NCBI GenBank assembly: GCA_016866675.1
Contig: VGLO01000009.1
Span: forward strand, 1-20,065
Direction: 5' to 3'
From: Candidatus Staskawiczbacteria bacterium
Lineage (GTDB): Bacteria; Patescibacteriota; Minisyncoccia; Minisyncoccales; Staskawiczbacteraceae
Length of the DNA stretch: 20,065 nt
Below, in pieces: positions 7,925 to 15,823 of this stretch; the first letter of the stretch is position 1, and each line of letters opens with the position of its first letter. The notes beneath the pieces are model-generated. The model did not search any database, was not told where the DNA came from, and saw nothing but the letters and a program-made list of their open reading frames with translations. The translations under genes were made by a program, and so were the position numbers.

Positions 7925-8332
7925 ATGTTTTATTTTCCCAAATTTAATTTTAACAAGCAGAGTGGATTTTCTTTAGTAGAAGTTCTTGTTGGAATGTTTT
8001 TGATTTTGATTTTATTTAGTCTTTTAATTATGGAGTTTGGCTTGTTATCAATAAGCAAGAATCAAAAATACGAAAACATTGCCTATCATGTTGCCAATAA
8101 ACAAATGGAGGAGTTAAGGTCTACAGACTTTTCCAGCCTGCCTTCTTCAGGAGTAATTTCTGATTTGCTTATTGATGAAATTCCGTCTGGCAGTGGGAGT
8201 TTTACAGTTAATGATTATGCTGAATATGAAGGATTAAAAGAGATGGTTGTGACAGTAAATTGGAATGATGGAGTTGCCAAATCAGTTGTATTAAGAACTT
8301 TAGCTTCAGGCACAGGAATTAATCCTAATTAA
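7925..8332 (+). CDS. Type IV minor prepilin, PilV/GspI-like
   Basis: This 135-residue prepilin has a positively charged leader ending in KQSG, then FSLVEVLVGMFLILILFSLL. That is the class III signal with cleavage after Gly, Phe at +1 and Glu at +5, followed by the hydrophobic alpha-1 helix used for fibre assembly. The ANKQMEELRSTDFSSLPSSG stretch and the late VTVNW strand resemble PilV/GspI minor pilins. The protein would be processed and N-methylated by a prepilin peptidase that is not in the window. It begins 1 nt after the pilC stop without a Shine-Dalgarno. No major pilin is encoded here, so it may be a priming or minor subunit. Confidence 0.85.
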   Translation: MFYFPKFNFNKQSGFSLVEVLVGMFLILILFSLLIMEFGLLSISKNQKYENIAYHVANKQMEELRSTDFSSLPSSGVISDLLIDEIPSGSGSFTVNDYAEYEGLKEMVVTVNWNDGVAKSVVLRTLASGTGINPN

Positions 8333-8335
8333 AAT

Positions 8336-8881
8336 ATGAATAATAAAGGGTTTACATTAATAGAGGTGCTTGTTGTTTCAGCTATACTTTTTCTTGTAGT
8401 TGGTTTTCTGGGTTATTTGTCTGTAAAACACTTTTGGATATATAATAGTCAGGTTTCACAACTGGATGTAGGAAATGACGCTAGGATTTCTTTAGACGAT
8501 ATAGATAATTTTGTCAGATCTGCTCGTAGAGTGTCTGCTAGTTATGATATTTACTCCACGGGATCACAAACTCTTGTTTTGCAATTGCCGTCAATTGATT
8601 CGTCAAATAAAATTATTGAAAACACATATGATTATGTTGTTTATTATTTATCGGATCAGGCATTAGCCAGAGAGATATTCCCAGACTCAATTAGTGACAG
8701 AGAAGCGGGAATAAAGACACTAACAATTTATATTGACCCAGAAAACTTTTCTTTTACTTATGACAATGCAGATTATTCTTTAGTCAAAAAAATAACAACT
8801 TCGATTTCAATTAAAAAGGGTCAATCTGGTCAACAAAGGTCTATTACACTTTCTTCTAAGTCATTTTTGAGAAACTATTAA
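8336..8881 (+). CDS. Type IV minor prepilin, PilW/GspJ-like
   Basis: This 181-residue prepilin has the short leader MNNKG followed by FTLIEVLVVSAILFLVVGFL: cleavage after Gly, Phe +1, Glu +5. The mature globular part contains DARISLDDIDNFVRSARRV, matching the pattern of PilW/GspJ minor pilins (an R-x-x-DD/DI-x-x-x-R region after the N-terminal helix), then beta-strand-rich sequence. It starts 3 nt after the previous prepilin and ends 3 nt before the PilX-like gene, giving the minor pilin order V-W-X often seen in pilus operons. Assignment to PilW or GspJ cannot be separated by eye. Confidence 0.82.
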   Translation: MNNKGFTLIEVLVVSAILFLVVGFLGYLSVKHFWIYNSQVSQLDVGNDARISLDDIDNFVRSARRVSASYDIYSTGSQTLVLQLPSIDSSNKIIENTYDYVVYYLSDQALAREIFPDSISDREAGIKTLTIYIDPENFSFTYDNADYSLVKKITTSISIKKGQSGQQRSITLSSKSFLRNY

Positions 8882-8884
8882 AAA

Positions 8885-10189
8885 ATGAAAGTACTTTTTT
8901 TAAAAAAATTAGGGTTAGATGGATTATTTGTGGCTACATCGCAAAGGGGCCAAATAATGCTTCTAATTATTATTCTTATAACTGTAATTAGTTTTATGCT
9001 GGGTGCCGTTTTAATGTATACAGGATCTCAAGTTTTATCAAGCAGAAATTCAGTTTATAAGGAGCAGGGTCTACATATTGCTGAAGCTGGAGCTGAATTG
9101 GCAATTTGGAAATTAAATAATGAGCAAAATTATAATGGAGAATTAAATACTGCTTTTGGAAATGGAGATATTGATATTGTTGTGGAAAATGTCGGTGTTA
9201 GTGAAAAAGAAATTACGGTAATGGGTTATATTCCCAACAAAGAGAATCCTGCAATAGTAAGAAGCGTTAGTTTCCAAACGGGCATATCCTCTGATGCGGT
9301 TTCATTTAACTATGGAGTTCATGTAGGAGAAGGAGGATTAGAGATGAATAATGGCAGTAAAGTGATAGGTAATGTATTTTCCAACGGAAATGTTTTTGGT
9401 GGCCTCGGTACAATAACCAATGACTTAATAGTGGCAGGAAATGGGCATAGCGTTGATGATATCACTGTCAATGAGGACACAATTTCTTATAGTTGTTTGT
9501 CTCCAGCTAAAATCAAGGGAAACTTGACCTATGTTAACGGTGGCACGCGCACTTGTACGGTCACTGGGTCAATCTCAACACAGTCTGCTGAAATTCAAAA
9601 TCAGCCACTACCTATTTTACAGTCTCAAATTGACACATGGAAGAGCGATGCAGAAAACGGAGGAATAATAACAGGGGATTATACTATTACCAATAATCAA
9701 AGTGTGATATTGGGTCCCAAAAAAATTACCGGCAAGTTGACCATAAGTAATAATTCAACACTTGTAATAACAGGTACAATATATGTGGTAGGGAATATTC
9801 TTTTTGATAATAACTCTACGATTGAGTTAGATAGTTCTTATGGAAGTCTTGGTGGAATAGTGCTGTCTGACGGTAAAGTTGAAACGAAAAATAATGCATC
9901 ACTTAATGGATCAGGTCAGGAGCAGAGTTATATTTTGGTATTATCAACAAATACTGCAAATAACGCTATTGTGGTAGATAATAATGCAACTGGGGCAATA
10001 TTTTATGCAAGCGCTGGGGGTGTCGAACTGAAAAATAATGTACGCGCTAAAGAAATAACTGGATATAAGGTAAAGCTTAATAACAATGCTATCGTTGAAT
10101 ATGAAACAGGTTTAAGTGACTTAAATTTTACCTCAGGACCTGGAGGATCATGGGAATTTATTAGGGGAACCTATACAATTATCAAGTGA
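8885..10189 (+). CDS. PilX-like pilus protein with beta-solenoid body
   Basis: This 434-residue protein begins with a PilX-type N-terminus. SQRGQIMLLI leads into a hydrophobic helix, and then HIAEAGAELAIWKLN, the A-AEAG-x-x-A signature of PilX-like pilus proteins. From residue ~140 the sequence is a repetitive, Asn- and Gly-rich series of short strands (for example NNGSKVIGNV, NNSTLVITGTIYVVGN, NNSTIELD, NNASLNG, NNATGAIFYA, NNAIVEYE). This suggests a right-handed beta-solenoid of the kind seen in bactofilins or DUF7305-type domains. That makes it much larger than typical PilX (~170-200 residues). It would present a solenoid tip or side domain on the pilus, possibly for adhesion. It is transcribed with the other prepilins (3-nt gap). 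The solenoid is inferred from periodicity. Confidence 0.75.
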   Translation: MKVLFLKKLGLDGLFVATSQRGQIMLLIIILITVISFMLGAVLMYTGSQVLSSRNSVYKEQGLHIAEAGAELAIWKLNNEQNYNGELNTAFGNGDIDIVVENVGVSEKEITVMGYIPNKENPAIVRSVSFQTGISSDAVSFNYGVHVGEGGLEMNNGSKVIGNVFSNGNVFGGLGTITNDLIVAGNGHSVDDITVNEDTISYSCLSPAKIKGNLTYVNGGTRTCTVTGSISTQSAEIQNQPLPILQSQIDTWKSDAENGGIITGDYTITNNQSVILGPKKITGKLTISNNSTLVITGTIYVVGNILFDNNSTIELDSSYGSLGGIVLSDGKVETKNNASLNGSGQEQSYILVLSTNTANNAIVVDNNATGAIFYASAGGVELKNNVRAKEITGYKVKLNNNAIVEYETGLSDLNFTSGPGGSWEFIRGTYTIIK

Positions 10190-10198
10190 TATTTATGT

Positions 10199-10204
10199 TA
10201 TACT
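10199..10204 (+). promoter_or_regulatory. Possible internal -10 box before pilM
   Basis: TATACT lies 8 nt before the pilM ATG in the 23-nt gap after the PilX-like gene. A transcript starting at the usual distance would be nearly leaderless. No convincing -35 hexamer is visible, so this may be chance in AT-rich DNA. Confidence 0.3.
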
Positions 10205-10212
10205 AAAGAAAA

Positions 10213-11310
10213 ATGTTTAAATTTTTAAATGTAAAACCAGAAATATTTGGAATTGATATTAATGATTTGTCTTTAAGAATTGTAAAACTTCAAAAAAGGG
10301 GAAGTAGTTTTAGGTTGGTTTCCTATAATGATGTTGATATACCTGCTGGTATAGTAAAGGAGGGGGTTATTCAAAATGAGGATTCATTGGCAAAAATTAT
10401 TGTGGAAGCCTCCAAAAATGTAAATGGCAAAAGACTAGATACAGAATATGTAGTTGTTTCTTTACCAGAGGAGAAATCTTTTTCGCAAGTAATACAAATG
10501 CCTAGAATGTCAGAAAAAGAGCTAAGGCTCGCAGTTCCATTTGAAGCTGAAAATTATATACCCCTGCCAATTAACAAGGTTTATATCGATTTTCAAGTAA
10601 TTGAGACTAAAGAAAAAAATCCAAATCATTTAGATATTTTAATTAATGTGATGCCAAAGCCAATAGTGGATTCTTATATTTCTTGTTTTAAAAAAGCTGG
10701 ACTTACGCCCTGTATTTTAGAGGTTGAATCCCAAGCAATCGTAAGAGCCTTTACTAAAAACGGTAAAATGGAAAATCCCGTAATCTTTGTTGATTTTGGT
10801 GAGACAAAAACCAGTCTTATAATATATGCAGAAAACTCAATTCGCTTTACTGTCACACTTTCTATTTCCTCAACTCAATTAACAGAGGCTATTTCCCAAA
10901 AAATGGGATTAAGTTTTAATCAGGCTGAAAAAATTAAGTTTAAAAACGGATTTGATCCAAAAAATAATGATACATTTGAGATTTTAAGACCAATTATTAA
11001 GAAGTTATCTATTGAAATTAAAAAATACATTGATTTTTACAAGGGACATTCTTCTCATGACTATTTTCCTGCAAATTCCAATATAGAAAAAATAATACTA
11101 TGTGGCGGGGGGTCAAACTTAAATGGAATAGGAGATTTTTTATTCAAAGAGCTTGGAATTAAAACCGAAATAGGAGATCCATTTTTTAATATATCTAAGA
11201 AATACAAATTTTTTCCAGAGAAAAGGGCGCTATCTTTTACAACAGCTATAGGTTCTGCTTTAAGAGGTGTGTCAGATACTTACTTAAATAGTTATAGTGA
11301 TAACAAGTAA
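10213..11310 (+). CDS. pilM: Type IV pilus assembly protein PilM (actin-like ATPase)
   Basis: This is the cytoplasmic actin-like ATPase that binds the N-terminus of PilN and organises the PilMNO alignment complex. The 365 residues match the family length. Actin-fold motifs are visible: FGIDINDLSLRIVKL (phosphate loop 1, residues ~12-26), the PilM-typical EKELRLAVPFEAENYIPLP region (~104-122), VIFVDFGETKTSLIIY (phosphate loop 2, ~195) and IILCGGGSNLNGI (adenosine motif, ~295). It is followed by pilN after 11 nt, preserving the conserved order M-N-O. Confidence 0.93.
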   Translation: MFKFLNVKPEIFGIDINDLSLRIVKLQKRGSSFRLVSYNDVDIPAGIVKEGVIQNEDSLAKIIVEASKNVNGKRLDTEYVVVSLPEEKSFSQVIQMPRMSEKELRLAVPFEAENYIPLPINKVYIDFQVIETKEKNPNHLDILINVMPKPIVDSYISCFKKAGLTPCILEVESQAIVRAFTKNGKMENPVIFVDFGETKTSLIIYAENSIRFTVTLSISSTQLTEAISQKMGLSFNQAEKIKFKNGFDPKNNDTFEILRPIIKKLSIEIKKYIDFYKGHSSHDYFPANSNIEKIILCGGGSNLNGIGDFLFKELGIKTEIGDPFFNISKKYKFFPEKRALSFTTAIGSALRGVSDTYLNSYSDNK

Positions 11311-11321
11311 AATTTAGAAAC

Positions 11322-11870
11322 ATGATTAATCTTCTTCCTGACACAGAAAAACAAAATCTTCTTTTTGAAAAAAATAAAAACCTAATAATAGTTTTAGCAA
11401 GTATTACGGTAATTTTTTTAATATGTCTTGCTTTAGTTTTGTTTGCGCTAAAGTTTTATATTCTCCAAAAAGTTGATTACCAAAAAGAAATTCTAAAAAA
11501 CGCTGAAGATAGATACCACACAAGAGAGTTTTCTTCTCTTCTAGAGTCATTGCGTGACCATAATTCAAATATTTTAAAGGCAGATATCTTTTATAAGCGG
11601 AATAAATATTTGTCACCAATATTAAAGAAAGTACTTGATATTGATAGGTCATCAGCTATAGTTTTTGATAGTTTATCTTTAGATAGGTCTGAATCTGATT
11701 TAAAAATTAAAGTTAGTATTTATGGAACAAGCAAGACAAGAGATGATTTAATTATATTTAAAAATAACATTGAGAAAGCAAGTAATGTTAATAATGTTAA
11801 TTTGCCACCAGACAGCTTGGTTAAGCCGTCAAATGTAAGTTTTTACCTGAGCTTTGAGGTAGTTGAGTAG
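11322..11870 (+). CDS. pilN: Type IV pilus assembly protein PilN
   Basis: This 182-residue bitopic inner-membrane protein begins MINLLPD, the conserved INLLP motif of PilN that inserts into PilM. One transmembrane segment (~22-46, rich in I, L, V, A) follows, then a coiled segment and a ferredoxin-like periplasmic domain. The order directly between pilM and a pilO-like gene supports the assignment. Its 3' end lies 13 nt before the chosen pilO ATG. Confidence 0.88.
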   Translation: MINLLPDTEKQNLLFEKNKNLIIVLASITVIFLICLALVLFALKFYILQKVDYQKEILKNAEDRYHTREFSSLLESLRDHNSNILKADIFYKRNKYLSPILKKVLDIDRSSAIVFDSLSLDRSESDLKIKVSIYGTSKTRDDLIIFKNNIEKASNVNNVNLPPDSLVKPSNVSFYLSFEVVE

Positions 11871-11883
11871 GGCAATAGGTTTT

Positions 11884-12411
11884 ATGAAAATACAAAATAA
11901 AATATATTTAATACTGTCAGTCTCAATATTAATATGCCTAATGCTTATTATATTTTTAATTTATCCTTTGTTTTTAGATTTTAAGAAAACTTCTTCAGAA
12001 ATTATGTCTGATAAGCAACAATCTGCTCTTTTGTATAATCAAAGCCAAGAACTAGATTATTTTTACGAAGTTATTGAAAGTTATCAAGATGACTTAGATG
12101 AAATTAGTAGGTCATTCGTTGATTTTTCAGATCCAGTTAGCTTTATTGAGTTTTTAGAAGATATTGCTTTGGATCTTGACGTTAACCTTGATATTAGCCT
12201 TGTTAAGGATTCATCTAAATCAAACTCATCAATTACAAATTTTCAGGTGAGCGCTCAAGGTTCTTTTCAGAATGTGATTATATTGTCTCAAAAGATTGAA
12301 TCAGGACCCTATTTATTGAAAATGAATAAGTTATCAATGAGCAAGATAACAACAGAAAAAGATAGCTCATTGGTTGAAGCGGTGATTATAATTCAACCCT
12401 TAAAAAAGTAG
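11884..12411 (+). CDS. pilO: Type IV pilus assembly protein PilO-like
   Basis: The chosen ATG start gives 175 residues; a TTG at 11863 would add seven residues and overlap pilN by 8 nt, but the ATG places the usual short charged start (MKIQNKIY) directly before the membrane segment. It has one transmembrane helix (~8-30), a periplasmic coiled coil (~32-65) and a small alpha/beta domain with SFIEFLEDIALDLDVNLDI and a late strand pair, as in PilO/GspM. PilO pairs with PilN to form the periplasmic alignment complex. The assignment rests on architecture and gene order more than on strict sequence identity. Confidence 0.8.
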   Translation: MKIQNKIYLILSVSILICLMLIIFLIYPLFLDFKKTSSEIMSDKQQSALLYNQSQELDYFYEVIESYQDDLDEISRSFVDFSDPVSFIEFLEDIALDLDVNLDISLVKDSSKSNSSITNFQVSAQGSFQNVIILSQKIESGPYLLKMNKLSMSKITTEKDSSLVEAVIIIQPLKK

Positions 12412-12414
12412 AAC

Positions 12415-12732
12415 ATGAATTTTACTAATAAAATGATGTTTGACTACGGAAAGATTTTATCAGGATTTGTTGATTTAATTAAAAAGATTCTTTGGGTAGT
12501 AGCTAGGGATGCTTTCTTGTTTATTCTAATATTTATTTTGTCAGCTATAGTGTTAGGAGAGGTTTTATTTTATAATTATGTATTCTTAGTTCAAGTAAGC
12601 GAGCCAACTACCAGTGATTCATTGGTGATATTTAGGGAAGAGGCTCTTAAAAATGTTATAGTAAAAAGAAAAGAAGGAGAAAGTGCATTTAATAGTCCTT
12701 TTGGGTCAAATTATATTAATCCTTTTAAATAA
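12415..12732 (+). CDS. Small one-TM protein of the pilus operon, unassigned
   Basis: I do not recognise this 105-residue protein. The first ~34 residues are predicted cytoplasmic and mixed in charge. A strong transmembrane helix follows (~35-60, FLFILIFILSAIVLGEVLF), then about 45 residues outside the membrane with a charged stretch (REEALKNVIVKRKEGE) and an FNSPF...INPFK end. It sits 3 nt after pilO, the place where pilP is found in Gram-negative operons, but it lacks a lipoprotein signal and the PilP beta-domain. A role in linking the PilMNO complex to the envelope is possible but is inferred only from position. Confidence 0.7.
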   Translation: MNFTNKMMFDYGKILSGFVDLIKKILWVVARDAFLFILIFILSAIVLGEVLFYNYVFLVQVSEPTTSDSLVIFREEALKNVIVKRKEGESAFNSPFGSNYINPFK

Positions 12733-12737
12733 AAAAT

Positions 12738-13118
12738 ATGAACAAAAAAGTTTTTTTAGTGGAAGATGATTCTGCAATTTCAGACATTTATAAAGCCATA
12801 ATGGAAAAATCAGACCTGGATGTTGAAGTTTTTTCAATGGGTCAAGATATTATAAAAGCCGTAAAATTAATAGGTAAAGATGGTGGAAATACTCCAGATA
12901 TTATTTTGCTTGACCTAATACTACCTGATATGAACGGGTTGGATATTTTAAAGGAAATTAAGACTAATGAATCCTCAAAGGATATAAAAGTTTTTATACT
13001 AACAAATCAAAGCGATGTTGATTTTGGAGAGATTGTTGTAAGGCCGGACAAAATTGTGACAAAGGCAAATATCACTCCAACACAGTTGGTTGATGTTATT
13101 AAAGAGGAATTAAAATAA
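12738..13118 (+). CDS. Single-domain response regulator (CheY-like)
   Basis: This 126-residue lone receiver domain shows the acidic pocket VEDD (residues 8-11), phosphoacceptor Asp59 in LLDLILPDMNG, the signalling Thr89 (FILTNQ) and the conserved Lys109 (IVTKA). The alpha-4 region between Thr89 and Lys109 is shorter than usual. There is no output domain, so it must act by protein contact. It lies 5 nt after the small membrane protein and 3 nt before a second receiver, within the pilus operon, like PilG/PilH-type regulators of twitching systems. A phosphodonor is not adjacent; the histidine kinase at 3192-4877 is the closest candidate. Confidence 0.92.
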   Translation: MNKKVFLVEDDSAISDIYKAIMEKSDLDVEVFSMGQDIIKAVKLIGKDGGNTPDIILLDLILPDMNGLDILKEIKTNESSKDIKVFILTNQSDVDFGEIVVRPDKIVTKANITPTQLVDVIKEELK

Positions 13119-13121
13119 AAT

Positions 13122-13502
13122 ATGGAAAACTCAAGTAAAAAAGTTCTTATTGTGGAAGATGACAAAGATTTCTTATGGCTTTTGAGGCAGAGTTTTAACA
13201 TAAAAGATATTGCTGTTTTTTTTGCGGTTGACGGGGAAGAGGGATTGGAGATAGTAAAAAAGGAAAAGCCAGATTTGGTTTTAATTGATATTTTACTTCC
13301 AAGAATGAATGGCATTGAAATGGCAAAAAAAATGAAAGAAGATGGAATTAGTTCTCAAATGATATTTTTAACTAACTTACGAGATCCGCAGCACATTAGC
13401 GAGGTAATGAATGTGGCGGTTGGGGCTGATTATATTGTAAAATCAGATATGCATATTGATGCAATCATTGAAAGAGTAAAGAATAAATTAGGGATTAAAT
13501 AA
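13122..13502 (+). CDS. Second single-domain response regulator (CheY-like)
   Basis: This is a lone receiver of 126 residues with VEDD (11-14), phosphoacceptor Asp56 in LIDILLPRMNG, Thr84 in IFLTNL and Lys107 in DYIVKSDM. All phosphorylation residues are present. It is only moderately similar to the preceding receiver, so the two are not a recent duplication. The VGADYIVKSD form, rather than the more common KP, is frequent in lone receivers from these small-genome bacteria. Tandem lone receivers inside a pilus operon suggest a branched phosphorelay or a phosphate sink; this is an inference. Confidence 0.92.
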   Translation: MENSSKKVLIVEDDKDFLWLLRQSFNIKDIAVFFAVDGEEGLEIVKKEKPDLVLIDILLPRMNGIEMAKKMKEDGISSQMIFLTNLRDPQHISEVMNVAVGADYIVKSDMHIDAIIERVKNKLGIK

Positions 13503-13521
13503 GTTTAATCAATATATTTTA

Positions 13522-15054
13522 ATGAGAGTTGTATTTAAATTTTTTTTACTATTTTTATTTCTCGGGCCTTTATCTGTTTTTTCAGCAACAACCGGGACTC
13601 CTTCAAATACTGTAATTTTTACTGCTACAAATCCTGCTCCAACTATTAGTTCAATATCTCCAACTAATGCAGAAATGGGTGGAGGTGGTTTTTCTTTAAC
13701 AGTTATTGGAACTAACTTTGTTTCTGGTTCTCAGGTAAAGTTTAATAATCAAAATAAACCAACAAATTTTGTTTCAATTACGCAGGTTGTAGCCCAAATA
13801 AACAGTGCCGATATTAATAATGCAGGATCTTATGATGTTGTTGTTTTAAATCCATCTCCAGGAGGTGGAGTTTCTAATTCAATATCTTTTAGCGTTTTGG
13901 AATCAGAGGTGTTGCCAAAGGAGATTGATGTTTTACCAACAGAAAACCCTAATGACAATATTGATAATGGATTACAGTTAATCTTGAATAGTGCAGATAA
14001 AGTGGCCGTTGCTATTGAAAAATCTATTACGAATGTAGTTAAAAATATAAAGTCTTCAGAGGTAATAGGTAATATTTTTGAAAACACAAAAAAAATAGTT
14101 GAAACTCCAGTTGGATCTACATCAGTTAAAACGATCACGGCGACCGGTATTATTGCTTCTGCTATAGTTGCTACTCCTTCTTTTAGTATTGCTGAAGTAT
14201 TTCTTATACCACTAAGGTTATGGGGATTATTAATGAGTCTAATGGGAATTAGAAAGAAAAATTTACCTTGGGGTGTTGTTTACGATTCTGTGACAAAAAG
14301 ACCTTTGGACCCAGCTTATGTGACGCTAAAAAACTCAAGAGGAAAAGAAATTTCTTCTGCAATTACAGATATTGACGGAAGGTATGGGTTTTTAATGCCA
14401 CCTGGAGTTTATTATATAGAAGCCCAAAAAACTAACTACGCTTTTCCGTCTAAAAAGATAGGTAGTTTTGGGGATGAAGTTTATAGTAGTCTTTATTTTG
14501 GAGAAAAAATTGAAGTTGAAAGTGGGCAAGTAATTAAGAAAAATATTCCATTAGATCCTGTAAATTTTGACTGGAATGAATTTGCCAAAAAGGGTAAAAA
14601 CTTTATGAAGTTTTACTCAATGTGGGACATCATTATCAGGAAAATTTCAAATGCGGCGTTTATTATAGGTCTTTCAATGTCTATATTAATGCTCTTTCTT
14701 GTGCCTCGACCCTATAATGCAGTTATATTCTGTCTATACATTGTTTTGATAGTTTTTAGAGGCATAATGAATATTTTTGGTCTTGGTCCAAAATCATCAG
14801 GCTATATAAAAGATAAGGCAACGGGCACGCCTTTATCTTTCGCAATTATTAGAGTGGTCTCTCCAACAACCAATGTTGAGGTAAGCACTAAGGTGGCTGA
14901 TAAATACGGGCGATACTATTGCCTGGTCCCTAGAGGAAAGTATTATGTGAAGATTGAAAAAAAGAATGATGATGGATCTTACGCTTTAATACATACTTCG
15001 CCAGTTATTGATGCCTCAAAGAAGGGAATAATAAATCAAATGTTTACAATATAA
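13522..15054 (+). CDS. Envelope protein with IPT/TIG and two carboxypeptidase-regulatory-like domains
   Basis: This 510-residue protein has an N-terminal signal peptide (1-22, MRVVFKFFLLFLFL, with likely cleavage after VFSA). An IPT/TIG Ig-like domain follows (~36-125: PTISSISPTNAEMGGG...VIGTNF...VVLNPSPGG). A linker leads to a hydrophobic region (~205-245). A CarboxypepD_reg/CNA-B-like beta-sandwich follows (~252-350: GVVYDSVTKRPLDPAYVTL, DIDGRYGFLMPPGVYYIEA), then two close membrane helices (~372-418), and a second such domain (~425-510: GYIKDKATGTPLSFAIIRV, DKYGRYYCLVPRGKYYVKI). Beta-sandwich domains on both sides of membrane helices are unusual. The gene begins 19 nt after the second receiver with no terminator between, so it belongs to the pilus operon; adhesion or anchoring of the pilus machine is plausible. 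No catalytic residues are seen. Confidence 0.75.
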   Translation: MRVVFKFFLLFLFLGPLSVFSATTGTPSNTVIFTATNPAPTISSISPTNAEMGGGGFSLTVIGTNFVSGSQVKFNNQNKPTNFVSITQVVAQINSADINNAGSYDVVVLNPSPGGGVSNSISFSVLESEVLPKEIDVLPTENPNDNIDNGLQLILNSADKVAVAIEKSITNVVKNIKSSEVIGNIFENTKKIVETPVGSTSVKTITATGIIASAIVATPSFSIAEVFLIPLRLWGLLMSLMGIRKKNLPWGVVYDSVTKRPLDPAYVTLKNSRGKEISSAITDIDGRYGFLMPPGVYYIEAQKTNYAFPSKKIGSFGDEVYSSLYFGEKIEVESGQVIKKNIPLDPVNFDWNEFAKKGKNFMKFYSMWDIIIRKISNAAFIIGLSMSILMLFLVPRPYNAVIFCLYIVLIVFRGIMNIFGLGPKSSGYIKDKATGTPLSFAIIRVVSPTTNVEVSTKVADKYGRYYCLVPRGKYYVKIEKKNDDGSYALIHTSPVIDASKKGIINQMFTI

Positions 15055-15122
15055 TAGTTTAAATGATTCTAAAGAGTTTAAAAACTGCCAGTATCGTTAT
15101 TTTATTTTAATTTTTTAAGAAG

Positions 15123-15128
15123 TATAAT
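15123..15128 (+). promoter_or_regulatory. Consensus -10 box immediately before the PH-domain gene
   Basis: A perfect TATAAT lies 5 nt before the ATG at 15134, preceded by an AT-rich 79-nt gap. Initiation at the normal distance would start the RNA at the ATG itself. No good -35 hexamer is visible. Confidence 0.45.
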
Positions 15129-15133
15129 TAATT

Positions 15134-15691
15134 ATGGAAGAAAATATTAAAAGATATTATCCGCTAGGAAAAAAGACTCTCGCAATGCTGGTTTTGAGAA
15201 GATCCTTTTTTGTAATATTTATGTTGATATTTTTGTTTGTTGGTTTGTTTTATCTGCAGTATGTTTCTAGTGAATATACTAATTTAGCGCTCTATTTATT
15301 TTTTGGGTATTTTGTTATTTTATTATTCTTTTCTTTAATATCATTTTTTTTGGGCTGGCTAGAATATACAAGATACGAAATTGTTTTAGGTGATAAAAAT
15401 TTAAAGATGCAAAGAGGTTTAATCGCAGTAGAGCAGGTGGGGATACCATATAGGTATATTCAAGACATTAAGATTGAAAGAAGCCTTATTGCTCAAATTA
15501 TTGGAGTGAGTGACGTAATGGTGACAATATCCGGAAGTGAACAGCAAGAAATTCACCCTGGTGAAAAGCACCCTAGCGATATTCATAAAATTATTTTACC
15601 GGCGCTAGAAGAAAAAATTGCCAAACAAATACAAGAAATTATTCTCAATAGAGCACAGGTTCAACAGTTTGATGTATCAGGTAAAATGTAG
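15134..15691 (+). CDS. Membrane protein with bacterial PH (bPH2/YdbS-like) domain
   Basis: This 185-residue protein has two transmembrane helices (~23-46 and ~54-80) followed by a bacterial pleckstrin-homology-like domain (~83-160). The family pattern is visible: YTRYEIVLGDKNLKMQRGL, the QVGIPYRYIQDIKIERSLIAQIIG segment, and DVMVTISG. This is the DUF304/bPH2 type found in YdbS/YdbT-like membrane proteins, whose function is poorly defined. It is separated from the pilus operon by 79 nt with its own -10-like box and ends before an intrinsic terminator, so it is probably a single-gene transcript. Confidence 0.85.
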   Translation: MEENIKRYYPLGKKTLAMLVLRRSFFVIFMLIFLFVGLFYLQYVSSEYTNLALYLFFGYFVILLFFSLISFFLGWLEYTRYEIVLGDKNLKMQRGLIAVEQVGIPYRYIQDIKIERSLIAQIIGVSDVMVTISGSEQQEIHPGEKHPSDIHKIILPALEEKIAKQIQEIILNRAQVQQFDVSGKM

Positions 15692-15730
15692 ATAAATTTC
15701 ATATCACTTCATTCCCTTACTTATCCACAG

Positions 15731-15755
15731 CAGGTTATTTACAACCTGTTTTTTT
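15731..15755 (+). terminator. Rho-independent terminator after the PH-domain gene
   Basis: CAGGTT (15731-15736) pairs with AACCTG (15743-15748) around a 6-nt loop and is followed directly by seven T residues (15749-15755). It lies 39 nt after the stop codon. Confidence 0.82.
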
Positions 15756-15815
15756 GTTATAATTAAGTAAGAGTTATAATTTTTTGACAAAGGTCGATTT
15801 TAAACTAATTATATT
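15756..15815 (+). promoter_or_regulatory. Promoter region of the DUF378 gene, with repeated GTTATAATT
   Basis: The stretch contains GTTATAATT twice (from 15756 and 15773), each with a consensus TATAAT (15758-15763, 15775-15780). It also has a perfect TTGACA (15784-15789) and TATATT (15810-15815). The TTGACA to TATATT spacer is 20 nt; TAATTA at 15806 would give 16 nt. TATATT is 8 nt before the ATG at 15824. A promoter is likely; which hexamers are used is not clear. Confidence 0.5.
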
Positions 15816-15823
15816 GTGAAATT

